From: Chryseobacterium geocarposphaerae
GTDB lineage: Bacteria; Bacteroidota; Bacteroidia; Flavobacteriales; Weeksellaceae
Assembly: GCF_002797535.1 (NCBI RefSeq)
Contig: NZ_PGFD01000001.1
Location: 558,001-622,000 of the forward strand
Reading direction: 5' to 3'
DNA length: 64,000 nucleotides
Position numbers and translations under genes: made by a program. Position 1 is the stretch's first letter; every line of letters starts with the position of its first letter. Shown one piece after another: positions 44,960-55,600 of the stretch. The notes beneath the pieces were generated by a model that saw only the letters and a list, made by a program, of their open reading frames with translations, had not been told where the DNA came from and did no database searches.

Positions 44960-47356
44960 TTACACAGGAACTAAAGTGGATTGTTTTACAAAATTTTCCA
45001 GCAATTCTACTGCGCGATCGTTTCCGCCGGCGTCAATTAAGCTTGATTGAACTTCTTTTGCAGCATTTCTGTATGCTGGATTTTCCAATAATTCAAAAAC
45101 AGTCTGTCGAAGTACATCTACACGCAATCTTTTATATCTTATGCTGATTCCGCAACCTGCTTTTTCAATCAGTTTTGCAATGTGAAAATGATCGTAAGCA
45201 ATAGGGGTAATCAACATGGGTAATCCGTTGGTGAAAGTATCATTTACGGTATTAAAACCACCATGACAAATCACGGCATCCATGTGAGGCATCAAAGCCG
45301 ATTGGGGCACGAAACTACTTACAATAAAGTTGGAAGGCCATTCTTCAAAAATTTCCGGTGGAGTAGCGGCAATGATGGTTACGGGTTGATCCGCAAACGC
45401 CGCAATCACTTTTTCGAAAAATGCTTTTCTGATATCCACCAATAATGTTCCCAATGAAACGAATATTTTAGGTGTTGTCGATGCATTCAGTTTATCCCAG
45501 TCAAAAGGTGCCGGATTTGGACGCCCTTTTACAGGCCCTACAAATTTCATGTGAGAAGGAACCTCATCAAAATCAGCAAATTTTTGGGAGGTAAAGATCA
45601 GATTCAAATGATGAGAATGAATGAAAATTCCCTCATCTTCAATTCCGACTTCTTTTTGAAGCTGCTTAATCAAATTCTGCTGCCATTCGAAAATTTTCGG
45701 GGCACTATTTTCTGTATCGCCCATTACGTCTGGGGGAACCGGTGTTGTCGTTACACACGGAATACTATTTTTGTGGGCAAATAAGGCTCCTCCGAAAGTG
45801 ATACAATCGTTCACGATAACATCGGGTTGCCATGCTTGGGTCAAAGTTTCCAAGCCGGGCATCATTATTTTGGCAAAAGGAGCGTAGGTTTCTTCCAAAG
45901 CCAGTTTCATGACTTCAGGACCTGAACAGGCAGGACCATCATCCTGTCTTTTTAAAATTCTGGCAATTTCATCCTGATAAGGAACTAAATCTTGTTCCGG
46001 ATAAAAGTAACTTCCGCCTTCCGGAATATGTTTATTGTCTAATGGTGTAATTCCAAACCATTTTACTTCGTGACCACGGGCAATTAAACTTGCTCCAACA
46101 CTCAAAGTAGGACTAATGTGTCCGAAAAACGGAGGAACAACAAATAAAAATTTAGACTTTGGTCTTTCCATTGTAGAATTGGAAATGGTATTTTCCAATA
46201 AATTGGCTGCTGTTGCGCTTCCTCCGGCTTCAATGAAAGATTGGCGGACCATTTCCGCAGCTTTTTTATATTCAGGATTGGTTAAAATATTTTGTACGGC
46301 TTCTTTTAAATGATGCGCTTTAAATCTGTTGAAATTCAGACGTTCTCCCGCTCCGGTACGTACAACACGTCCCGCAACATGCGATTGATCATACGCAATC
46401 GGAATCACCACCAATGGCAAACCGTTTGACAGCGTTTCGGAAACCGTATTGTGACCACCGTGAGAAACAACGCCGTCTAAATGAGGTAACAGATCTAATT
46501 GAGGAACCTGCTGATAAACCATAAAATTTTCCGGCCGTTCCTCAAAAAGCAGAGGGTCTGAAACCACAACAACCGTTAAGTTTTCATCTTTAAAAGCATC
46601 AATAACCTTTTGGAAAAATGCTCTTTTATGTTCGTGGTCGAAAGTTGTTCCGATGCTGACTAAAATTTTTTTTCTTTGGTTGCTGTTGAATTTTTCCCAG
46701 TCAAATTCCGAAGAAACGCGACGCTCGGTAAGAACCGGACCTGTAAATTTGAAATTAGATTTCAACTCCATTTCACCAAAGAAATATTGGGAGGTTAAAA
46801 CCAGTGTCAGTAAATCCGAACAATCCAATGCACGGTTTTCTTCAACACCTAATTCCTGTTGCAAAGCGATGATTTGTTTTTCCTCCCACTCATGAACTTT
46901 TGGAAGCTCATTCATGATTTTAATCGCAGCCGGAGCGGTTACCGTTGTAGCATAAGGCAAACCTAATTTTCTAGCCGCAATAGAAGCCGCAAACAACTGA
47001 TGATCGCCAATAACCAAATCAGGTTGATAGTTTTTTAATAAAGGAATAATTCCGTTATAGCAATGCCTGTTCAAAGGAATCAGCACATCTTCGTAAAGAA
47101 ATTTGATGCTGTCGATTCCATAGACTACTTTTTTAGAAATAATATCGAGATAATTTTCACTTTCTCTTTTTTCTTCGTCCGTCTGGTCGTACTGAATCAA
47201 TAATAATTCACCGCCTTCCGGAAGTTTATTTTTTAAATTCTGGTCGAGACTTATCCAGGCAACCTGGTGACCTCTTTCCAGAAGAGTAGCACCAATGCTT
47301 AATGTGGGATTGACATGACCAGTTAAAGGGGGAACTATAAATACAAATTTAGCCAT
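44960..47356 (-). CDS. Tandem-fused GT1 (MGT-type) glycosyltransferase
   Basis: One 798-aa frame contains two complete GT-B glycosyltransferases: residues 1-395 and 396-798. Each starts with a hydrophobic FxFVVPPxxGHxxPT segment and carries the donor-sugar motif HGGxNTVxxTxxNGLP (about 299-314 and about 700-715) and an IAYD pair. The second half begins at Met396 (46171) and could be an internal start, but no stop separates the halves. They match macrolide/zeaxanthin glycosyltransferases (MGT). It would attach one or two sugars to the polyketide or lipid acceptor. It overlaps the hydrolase gene by 8 nt. Single-domain proteins are usual; the fusion is rare. Confidence 0.85.
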   Translation of the reverse strand: MAKFVFIVPPLTGHVNPTLSIGATLLERGHQVAWISLDQNLKNKLPEGGELLLIQYDQTDEEKRESENYLDIISKKVVYGIDSIKFLYEDVLIPLNRHCYNGIIPLLKNYQPDLVIGDHQLFAASIAARKLGLPYATTVTAPAAIKIMNELPKVHEWEEKQIIALQQELGVEENRALDCSDLLTLVLTSQYFFGEMELKSNFKFTGPVLTERRVSSEFDWEKFNSNQRKKILVSIGTTFDHEHKRAFFQKVIDAFKDENLTVVVVSDPLLFEERPENFMVYQQVPQLDLLPHLDGVVSHGGHNTVSETLSNGLPLVVIPIAYDQSHVAGRVVRTGAGERLNFNRFKAHHLKEAVQNILTNPEYKKAAEMVRQSFIEAGGSATAANLLENTISNSTMERPKSKFLFVVPPFFGHISPTLSVGASLIARGHEVKWFGITPLDNKHIPEGGSYFYPEQDLVPYQDEIARILKRQDDGPACSGPEVMKLALEETYAPFAKIMMPGLETLTQAWQPDVIVNDCITFGGALFAHKNSIPCVTTTPVPPDVMGDTENSAPKIFEWQQNLIKQLQKEVGIEDEGIFIHSHHLNLIFTSQKFADFDEVPSHMKFVGPVKGRPNPAPFDWDKLNASTTPKIFVSLGTLLVDIRKAFFEKVIAAFADQPVTIIAATPPEIFEEWPSNFIVSSFVPQSALMPHMDAVICHGGFNTVNDTFTNGLPMLITPIAYDHFHIAKLIEKAGCGISIRYKRLRVDVLRQTVFELLENPAYRNAAKEVQSSLIDAGGNDRAVELLENFVKQSTLVPV

Positions 47357-48140
47357 GATTTTGTGATAAGGTTTTTAATGATTTTGATAAAAAGCGGGTG
47401 ATGGTTTCAGCAATTAAAACAGGTTCTTGAATCGGGATGTTGTGGTCTCCGGGAATTAATTTTAATTCAGATTGATTGATTTGAGTATTCAGCCATTCAC
47501 CTGTCGGCCTGCAGTTGGAATCTTCACCGTACATCAGCATTGTTGAAGGTTTTAATTCCGAAAAATCAACTTCGCTCAGGAAATGCTTTTCTTTAATCAT
47601 ATCTGCCTTTATGCTGGTTTGATTAAACAAAAACTCATACATTCTGTGGTTTTTTTCCATCTGTCTTTTGCCCATCTGTACTTTTGTGGTGTCGGTAAAA
47701 TTGGCTACATAATGCTCCAGAAACTCTTTGCTGTATTCATCAATAATATTTCTGGCTTTTTCATCCTGCGGGTCGGGTGCTTCGATGACAACCAGCTGCT
47801 CGATGCGGTTAGGTGCCTTTAAAGCTGTTTTTAAAGAAATTAATCCTCCAAAACTATAGCCGACAAGATGTGCTTTTTCGATTTTCAAAACATCCATCAG
47901 CACCAGAACATCAGAAGACATATTTTCCAGATCGTAGCCGTCGAGAAAACGTTCGCTCATGCCGTGACTTTTTAAATCAAACATCACCACATGGAAGTGT
48001 TTGGACAGAATCGGAGCAATATTAAAATAATAAATAGAAAGGTTGCTGAACATCCCGTGAATCAGCAACACAGTTTGTTCAGCCCCTTTGTTGAGTTCCT
48101 GAATATGAACCTTTTTATCGTTAACAGAGATTATTGGCAT
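47349..48140 (-). CDS. Alpha/beta hydrolase (possible thioesterase)
   Basis: The 263-aa protein has the oxyanion motif IHGMFSN, the nucleophile elbow GYSFGG (Ser96), an acidic residue in YGEDSNC and a C-terminal histidine in GDHNIP. The position between an ACP and the glycosyltransferase, with overlaps of 10 and 8 nt, suggests release or editing of the acyl chain. A simple esterase function is also possible. Confidence 0.78.
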   Translation of the reverse strand: MPIISVNDKKVHIQELNKGAEQTVLLIHGMFSNLSIYYFNIAPILSKHFHVVMFDLKSHGMSERFLDGYDLENMSSDVLVLMDVLKIEKAHLVGYSFGGLISLKTALKAPNRIEQLVVIEAPDPQDEKARNIIDEYSKEFLEHYVANFTDTTKVQMGKRQMEKNHRMYEFLFNQTSIKADMIKEKHFLSEVDFSELKPSTMLMYGEDSNCRPTGEWLNTQINQSELKLIPGDHNIPIQEPVLIAETITRFLSKSLKTLSQNHG

Positions 48141-48430
48141 TCGTAGATATAGTTGATAATCATACTTAAATCTAGGTTAATCAGCTCATCCAGATCCATT
48201 GAAGACAGCCATCCTGTAAAATCGATCTGCTCACCAAAATGTGCTTTGATTTTTTCCGAAAAAGAAACGATTTCGATACTGTCCATTTCCAGATCTTTCG
48301 TGAACGAACTTTCCGGCGTAATGTCCATTTCTTCAACAAATTCTTCACCGATAACTTCTGTGATGAAACCTTTTAAAAGATCAAATAATTCTTCGTGATT
48401 TAATTTTGCTGTAGTGTTTATAGTGTCCAT
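48131..48430 (-). CDS. Stand-alone acyl carrier protein
   Basis: A 99-aa acidic four-helix carrier with the phosphopantetheine site Ser51 in LEMDSIEIV. It is long for an ACP because of a 15-residue N-terminal extension. It overlaps the megasynthase gene by 13 nt and the hydrolase gene by 10 nt. Possible roles are carrying the starter chain, handing the product to the acyltransferases, or serving ketosynthase III. Confidence 0.9.
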   Translation of the reverse strand: MDTINTTAKLNHEELFDLLKGFITEVIGEEFVEEMDITPESSFTKDLEMDSIEIVSFSEKIKAHFGEQIDFTGWLSSMDLDELINLDLSMIINYIYECQ

Positions 48431-51400
48431 CCTATGATATAATTTTTATGTTTAATAGTTTTGATTTCTGTTTGGTTGATCCATAAAGAATCTTCTGTAA
48501 TTTTTTCGACTTCGAACCGTTTCGGGTTTCCTTTTAATCCTGTTCCGACGAATTTCCCGTAGGCTTCTTTAGCTACCCAGAATTTGGTCGTCCATTCTGC
48601 CTGATCTTTTCCTTTTAATAAGGCTAATTCGTTATTGGTAAAGACCAAATCGTAGAATCCTGAGCTTCGTTCTTCAATAATTTCCATATCGATTCCGACA
48701 GATTTTCCGCTTTTTGCAATTCCGACCGCATCTTTTCCTTTATGTGCCAAAGAAATGTGTATATCTTTCGTAGCATCTCCGATTAAGAACGGTTTTCCGA
48801 CCTCATCTTTTCCAACTTCAAAAGTGATCGGGAAGCAAGGGTGATTTTTTTCTTTTTTAAGAAGATTTCTCACGGCATCTTTCACCGCAACTCGGCTTAC
48901 CATATAGCTTTTTCTCTTGTTGGGAAGCAAGGTTTGGTGATATCTTTTTTCGGTTTGATTGAAATATCTTTTCAGAATAAAATCCCAAGAAGCAACCCTT
49001 GAATACGCCTGATGGAAGAAAAATACTTCGGGAGCAATTTCTTCGGAAAGACGGTTATGTAAAGGCGACATCGATACATTCCATAAAGCTGAATCGATTT
49101 CCAGGCGGCGGTTTTGCCATCCTGAAATTTTGCACCATACTTTTCCGTTTCTGGTTAAAAGAATATCACCGATGGCAAATTCATCATTCATTTCAGTAAG
49201 GCTGCACGTACATTCGAAAATCCCGTCCTGATCCTGTAAATCTCCGAAAAATTCAATGTCTTTTATTTTTACAGGGAACGCGATTCTGTCTTTTGTTAAG
49301 GTTAACTGCAACCAAAGTCCGAATAATTGTCCTGCGTTATCCAATAACGAGCCTTTTCCGCCATTTCCTTTGATCTTTCCGATAATTCCTTTCGTTCCGA
49401 CCTTTGAAACTTCCGTAATTCCCTGATATTTTTCACCGTGAAACATATGCATCTCGTAGATTTCTTCGGGAGTTCTTTCGATGGGTAATATTTCTCCGAT
49501 GTAAAGATTGAAGGTAGGATTCGGTCTTGCTGTTGAGGTTAATAAAACTTCAGCATTGGCAAAATTTTCAATATCTAAATAAGCATGGTTTTCCGATTTC
49601 CATTCACCTTTGACGGTTTTTTCGAAAGGTTTTGCCACATTCATCCATTGAAAAACACTTATGTTCATGATTTTATGAACCTGAGTTCCTTCAATTTCTG
49701 CTTGAGCAATTTCTGCCAACTGTTCGAAAATCATAGTCATTGGAATCACGGGTTCCATATCGGCAACTTCTGTCCAGCCTTTTGGCTGTCTTAGTAAGCT
49801 GTGGTCGATAAGGTAGGGATGAGTTTCCAACGTTACATACAATGTTTTCTCAAAGTTCTTGCTTATCTGAGCCTGAACTTTTGGTAATACAATATTCGGA
49901 ATTGAAACTTTCGGACGATTCTGGAATAAAGTTAAAACTTCTTCCTGCATACGGATCATATCTGAAATATTATCCTGAAATGCCTGAACCAGTGGATGCC
50001 CTGATTTTGCAACCGTTGCGGTAATCTTTTGATTCGGTGTATCAATTGATTTTGCTAATTGTTGAATCTCCTTAAAATCACGGATAATTGGTGAACCTAA
50101 TTCAAGTTTTATTCCTTTTCCAGATGATTTTTTGAATTGAGTCTGAATGTCTAAAAAGTCAAGGGCAACCGTTTTTCCTTCCACGAATAACGCTGCAACT
50201 ACTCGTTGAAATTGAGCCAATGCAGAACGCGTCGCAACGCTTGAAGCAATCGTGCTGAATGCTTTTCCTTTCAATGTATCATCAATAAACCCAATCAAAC
50301 CACCGGTTCCAACTTGAATGAAAAATCTTGCGCCTTCTTCGTATAATTTGTCCGTCAGTTCACGGAAACGAACGGGTTCAACAAGATGTTCCGCGCTCAG
50401 TTTTCGGATAGATTCCTGATCAGCCGGATAAGGTTCCAAAGTCGTTGCGGACCATAATGGAATTTTCGTCTGCTGAAACTGTGCTTTTTCCATTCCTGCC
50501 AAAATCACATCTAATTTATCAGCGATAAAAGGCGAGTGAAAACCTGACTGGAACGGCAATATCTGATGAAAAATCTGTTTTGATTTTAATATAGGAACCA
50601 ATTCATCCAAAGCTGAATTACTTCCGCAAAGAATCACCTGATTCGGGCAATTGTCATTAGAAATATAAATGTTAGGAATTTCTTCAATAATAGGTTTAAT
50701 GGTTTCAATTCCTGCTCCGATGGCGATGAATTTAGAATCTTTTAATTCAAAAGTTTCAGGGTTTAAAACATCAATTAAGGCCTTTACGGAATTTACTTCC
50801 GCCAATTCAGAAGAATAACCTGCAAGCCATTCTCCCAAACTGTGACCCGCATTCATATCAGGAATAATTCCCAATTTTTTTAATGAATTATCGAGAATAC
50901 TGCAGTTGTTGAAGATATTTAAAGCATCATTTAACAAACCTTCACCTTCTGTTTCAATCGGTGCGTTGATGTTGAAATAACGGCTTACACTTTCTACTTC
51001 ACCTTTTGCTAATCCGTCTAATCCTGGAAAAACAAAAGCCACTTTTTCGCCGTTTTGTAATAGAGGAGTGTTGGTGTACCAAATATCCTGCTTATTACGC
51101 CACGGATTGTTTTTAGCAACAATTTTAGTTGCTTTTTCAATTCTCGCAGGAGTCGGTTCGAATATCGCTATACGGAAATTTCCTTCTCCTACTGTTGTCT
51201 CGTTATTTTGTAAAGCGGTTAATAATTCTTCATGTGTTGGTCTTGCTAAGATTAAAACCTTATCTTTTTTAGGCATATCATACCCTTCCAATACCACGTG
51301 TGCATTGATTCCTCCAAATCCGAAAGCATTGACTGCAGCAACCTTTGGCAACCCTGTTTTCGACCAGCTTTTCGCTTCCTGAACAGGCTCGAATCTTGTA

Positions 51401-52653
51401 TTTTGCATATCCGGAGTAGGATTTTCGCAATACAATGTTGGGGGTAATGTATCATGATGTAAAGCCAGACAAGTTTTAATTAAACCTGCAATTCCCGCAG
51501 CGGGCATGGCGTGACCAATATTTGATTTTACAGAACCGATACCTGCAATTTTAGCCGATTCTTCTTTTCCAAAAAATTGGGCCAAAGTCTGCAATTCTGT
51601 CTTGTCACCAAGCGGAGTTCCTGTTCCGTGAGCTTCCAAATAACCGATTTTATTTTCATTTAAACCTGCATTTTCCCAAGCTTGTTGTAATGCCCTTAGC
51701 TGGCCTTTTACTGAGGGGCTCATCACGCTGGTTCCGTTACCATCACTGCTGATTCCAACCCCTTTGATAACTGCATAAATTTTATCCTGATCACGAATGG
51801 CATCTTCCAGTCTTTTTAAAACGACGAATCCGCAGCCTTCGCCAATCAATAAACCATCGGCATCGCTGCTGAAAGGCTTGATCTGCTGTTGACGGGACAA
51901 TGCTCCTAACTGAGCAAAAATACTCCAGAAAGCGGCGTTTTGTCCGGTGTGAACACCACCAGCAATCATAATGTCAGAACGACCTCTTTGTAGCTCCTGA
52001 ACGGCGTGATCTACGGCTAGTAAAGCACTTGCACAAGCTGCATCAACAGTAAAAGCAGCGCCTCCAAGATTAAAACGATTCGCTACTAATGAAGCAACCA
52101 GATTGGGAATTAATCCCATCGCGGTATCGGCTGCAAAACGTCCTTTTCTTTCCTGAAAAGCATGTTTTACTTTTTCAATATCGACAGAGGATACTTCCGG
52201 TAACAATTCTTTTAATAAAGAAGAAATTTGCTCTCCTGTTCTTACAATTTCGATGGCACGAGTTGCACCGGGTCCTGTGTAATTTCCTTTCCCGATGATG
52301 ATTCCTGTTTTTTCCAGTGAAATATTTTTCTGAAAAATACCGGCATCGTCTAAGGCTTTTTGAACCAAATCAAGCGTTAATAAGTGGTCGGGTTCAGTTC
52401 CTTCAACCGCCAATGGTAAAATTCCGAAAGCAGTTGGATCGAATTCATAATCAGGGATAAATCCACCGCGTTGGCAATAAAAACGGTCAACTGGATTTGT
52501 ACTGTCACTGAAATGAACAGGATCGATTCGGTCAGCCGGAGCTAATTGGGTAGAATCTACTTTATTGACAATATTCTGCCAAAAAGTTTGGGCGTCTTGT
52601 GCCCCCGGAAAGACACAAGACAAACCAATTACTGCAACATCTGTTTTTTTCAT
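48418..52653 (-). CDS. Type I polyketide/PUFA-like synthase: KS-AT-DH-PPTase
   Basis: A 1,411-aa multidomain enzyme. KS (about 4-455) is complete: Cys207 in DAACAS, His342 in EAHGTGT, His381 in NIGHAMPAAG. The AT (about 535-850) keeps Ser605 (GHSLGE) and His706 but has FPGLDG instead of FPGQG and lacks the arginine that binds malonate, as in PfaB-type acyltransferases. A double-hotdog DH (about 935-1190) has His951 and a DNAGQ motif (Asp1105, Gln1109), with an insertion between His951 and the usual proline. The C-terminus (about 1250-1411) is an Sfp-type phosphopantetheinyl transferase (Asp1322, Glu1324, KEAYGK). It lies 21 bp behind the larger synthase. It has no carrier domain of its own. 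Confidence 0.9.
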   Translation of the reverse strand: MKKTDVAVIGLSCVFPGAQDAQTFWQNIVNKVDSTQLAPADRIDPVHFSDSTNPVDRFYCQRGGFIPDYEFDPTAFGILPLAVEGTEPDHLLTLDLVQKALDDAGIFQKNISLEKTGIIIGKGNYTGPGATRAIEIVRTGEQISSLLKELLPEVSSVDIEKVKHAFQERKGRFAADTAMGLIPNLVASLVANRFNLGGAAFTVDAACASALLAVDHAVQELQRGRSDIMIAGGVHTGQNAAFWSIFAQLGALSRQQQIKPFSSDADGLLIGEGCGFVVLKRLEDAIRDQDKIYAVIKGVGISSDGNGTSVMSPSVKGQLRALQQAWENAGLNENKIGYLEAHGTGTPLGDKTELQTLAQFFGKEESAKIAGIGSVKSNIGHAMPAAGIAGLIKTCLALHHDTLPPTLYCENPTPDMQNTRFEPVQEAKSWSKTGLPKVAAVNAFGFGGINAHVVLEGYDMPKKDKVLILARPTHEELLTALQNNETTVGEGNFRIAIFEPTPARIEKATKIVAKNNPWRNKQDIWYTNTPLLQNGEKVAFVFPGLDGLAKGEVESVSRYFNINAPIETEGEGLLNDALNIFNNCSILDNSLKKLGIIPDMNAGHSLGEWLAGYSSELAEVNSVKALIDVLNPETFELKDSKFIAIGAGIETIKPIIEEIPNIYISNDNCPNQVILCGSNSALDELVPILKSKQIFHQILPFQSGFHSPFIADKLDVILAGMEKAQFQQTKIPLWSATTLEPYPADQESIRKLSAEHLVEPVRFRELTDKLYEEGARFFIQVGTGGLIGFIDDTLKGKAFSTIASSVATRSALAQFQRVVAALFVEGKTVALDFLDIQTQFKKSSGKGIKLELGSPIIRDFKEIQQLAKSIDTPNQKITATVAKSGHPLVQAFQDNISDMIRMQEEVLTLFQNRPKVSIPNIVLPKVQAQISKNFEKTLYVTLETHPYLIDHSLLRQPKGWTEVADMEPVIPMTMIFEQLAEIAQAEIEGTQVHKIMNISVFQWMNVAKPFEKTVKGEWKSENHAYLDIENFANAEVLLTSTARPNPTFNLYIGEILPIERTPEEIYEMHMFHGEKYQGITEVSKVGTKGIIGKIKGNGGKGSLLDNAGQLFGLWLQLTLTKDRIAFPVKIKDIEFFGDLQDQDGIFECTCSLTEMNDEFAIGDILLTRNGKVWCKISGWQNRRLEIDSALWNVSMSPLHNRLSEEIAPEVFFFHQAYSRVASWDFILKRYFNQTEKRYHQTLLPNKRKSYMVSRVAVKDAVRNLLKKEKNHPCFPITFEVGKDEVGKPFLIGDATKDIHISLAHKGKDAVGIAKSGKSVGIDMEIIEERSSGFYDLVFTNNELALLKGKDQAEWTTKFWVAKEAYGKFVGTGLKGNPKRFEVEKITEDSLWINQTEIKTIKHKNYIIGWTL

Positions 52654-52674
52654 AAATTAAATTTAAAACAGAGA

Positions 52675-55600
52675 TTACCAGTTACTTCCAGACATGATTA
52701 ATACCTGACTTTCAGTTCCATATTTTATTTCATTCAGGAAAATTTCCTTCCCTTGATCCAATGGGATTAGAGATATACCTCTTCTTTCGTATTCTGTTTC
52801 AAGGGTTGGAGAAACCATTCCAGCTCCTTTCCAAGGTCCCCAATTGATGGAGATTACTTTTCCTTTTAATTTTTTATTTAAAGCATTCGCATAATCATCC
52901 AAAACGGAGTTTGCAGCTGCGTAGTCGGTTTGACCTTTATTCCCGTACACGGAAGCGATGCTTGAAAACAACACTACAAACTGACAATCCGTGCGAAGTT
53001 GTTCTGCCAATACACGAAGCGGTTTCACTTTAGTATCGAAAACACGTCCGAAAGAGCTTGTTGTTTTTTGCTTGAATAATTTATCTTCCAGCAATCCTGC
53101 ACCGTGAATAACTCCATCTAAACGGTTATATTTTTCGTAAATAGAATTAATTAATTCAGACAAACCATTTTCATCACAAAGGTCTAATGATTGGTAAACA
53201 ATCGTATTTCCCAATTGTTCCATATCGCGGATTGTACGTAGAATCTGATTGTTTTTATAAACTTTTATCGTTTCTTTTTCAATCTCAGAAGGTGAAGTGA
53301 ATGTTCCTGATTTGATAAGATAGGCTCTTATTTCTTCCTTGGTTTTAAATGCTTCCAGTTCGCTGTTTGTCGCCTGATTTCTCGGATCTGCAGATCTTCC
53401 GACCAAAACATACGTACAAGGATAAGCCTGTGACATGTGTTTTACCAATTCTGAAGTAATTCCCTGAGCGCCTCCAAGAACCAATACAACGGAATTTGTA
53501 TCCAATTGAATTTGAGCTTCGCTTAAACCTGTCGATAAAGGCGACGGAATGATATCTACTTTGTGTCTTTTGTCGTTTTTATAAATAACTTCGGCAGGTT
53601 TATCTTTCGTTAAAATTTCCTTTAACGTAATTTCAGCGATATTCTCAATTTGTTGAGGAGAAGTAAGGCTGATTAATCTGCAATTCGTCTGTTCAAACTC
53701 ACGGGCCAGGCTTTTGAAAAGCCCCGGATGTCCTTTGTAATGACGCAAAAGAGTAGTATCTGTCAATTCCTGAACATGAGCCGGAATATCGGAAATCAGA
53801 TAAATCCATTTTGCTTTATCAAGATCCATTTTTTTGATTAAATCAACATGGTCGATGATGTTGTGATTGGCGGAAGATGAGAATAAATCAAGAATAATTA
53901 ACCCGTCAAAATCGGTTAAATCTTTATCAGAATCAATTAATTCCGCAATGGCACCATGTTTTTCAAGCTCATTTTTAATCGCTAATGTCTGATTGCTGTC
54001 ATTTTGAGTGATGGCAAAACGTTTTCCGTGAAGAATTTCTGTGTTTTCCGTTAAGGAAATATCAGTCGGAGTCAAATCAAAACGAAGACGGGATAATGCA
54101 CTTTGTTCCGGTTCAGAAGGCGCATTTCCGCTCATTTCATGAATCCAAGAAGCTAATCCGTTCAATGTTTTAATCGCAGCTAATTTTTCCATTAAATCAT
54201 CCGCTTGTTCCATATCTCCACCGAAGCCGATTTTAGTTTTCAAATCGCCGATAATTTCCATACGTTTGATAGAATCGATGCTTAAATCTGCCTCTAAATC
54301 AAGGTCTAAACCTAACATTTCTTTAGGATAACCCGTTTTATCGCTTACAATATTTAAAATCGTCGTCTGAAGTTCTTCAAGAGAAAATCCAGCTTGAGCT
54401 TGAGAAGTTGAAGCCTGAGTTTCTGTAACTCCAACTTTTTCTGTTGTATTTGATGCTAATGAATGTTCTGTTAACCAGGAAACTAACCCGTTTAATGTTT
54501 TAATTCCGGCTAATTGTTCCATAATTGTATCTTCATTCGCTGTGTTTGAAGAGAAAGAGCCTAATTCAGCTTTCAGGGTACCAATAATTTCAACTCTTTT
54601 AATGGAATCAATACTTAAATCTGCTTCCAAATCCATTTCCATACCCAGCATTTCGTGAGGATAACCTGTTTTATCACTTACGACTTGTAGCAATAATGTT
54701 TTAATATCTTTTGTCGGAGCCTGTTTTGCAGAAACAGTAATGGTTGCTTGACTAACGTTGTTTGTTGATGGAAAAACCTCTTGAGTGGGAATATGCTGAG
54801 TTGGAATATTTTGAATCGGAGCTTGATAAACAGGAGTCTGATGAACCTGCAGATTCTGTCCCAGGAATGAAAGCATCACATCACGTTGCGCCTGAATCAT
54901 CATTTTCATGCTGTTTAAATATTCCTGCAACATACGTTCTGCATTCGTCTGATTTTCAGCGACAGGTGTTTGGGTATTTTGAGTGAAATTGTTCATTTGA
55001 AGTGGATTTATGATGGGTAATGCACCATTAACAGGGAGTGAACCTGTCGTTGGATGAGCTGCCTGTCCGTTCACGCGCCAGATGGCAGGACTTTTCTTGT
55101 ACAGTTCTGGCTGATCGATTTGAATGGATTTTGCATTTCGGCCATCAAAAAGTTTAGCAATGTTAAAACTTCGACCTGTCCCCAAATATTGGGCAAGTGT
55201 TGAAAGAAAATGTGTTAATTTATTCGTGTTATTATCTTCAACAAACAACGTCAACTGGTCTTTTTCCAAGCAAGATTTTGTTAATCCTGTCAATACTTTT
55301 CCGGGACCAACTTCGATAAAAATTCTTGCACCGTCATTGTACATCGCCTGAAGTTCTTCCACGAATCTTACGGGCTGTACCAAATGATCTGTTAATCTTT
55401 CTTTGATTTCGGAAGTGTTTGTCGGATAGATTTCTGCTGTCGTATTTGACCAAACCGGAATCTGCATTTCTTTGAAAGGAACGTTTTCTAAAACAGTTTG
55501 ATATAAACCTTTAGATTTCACCAGTAAAGGACTGTGGAACGCACAGGCAACTTCCAGTTTTTTTGCTGAAATTCTTTCCTGTTTCAAAACTTCCATTAAT

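Noticed and set aside
46169..46171. Separate gene for the second glycosyltransferase half
   Set aside because: No stop codon divides the halves and no clear gene spacing is seen, so one fused CDS is the simplest reading; an internal start stays possible.
48418..52653. KS of the smaller synthase as a chain-length factor
   Set aside because: Cys207, His342 and His381 are all present, unlike chain-length factors that lack the cysteine.
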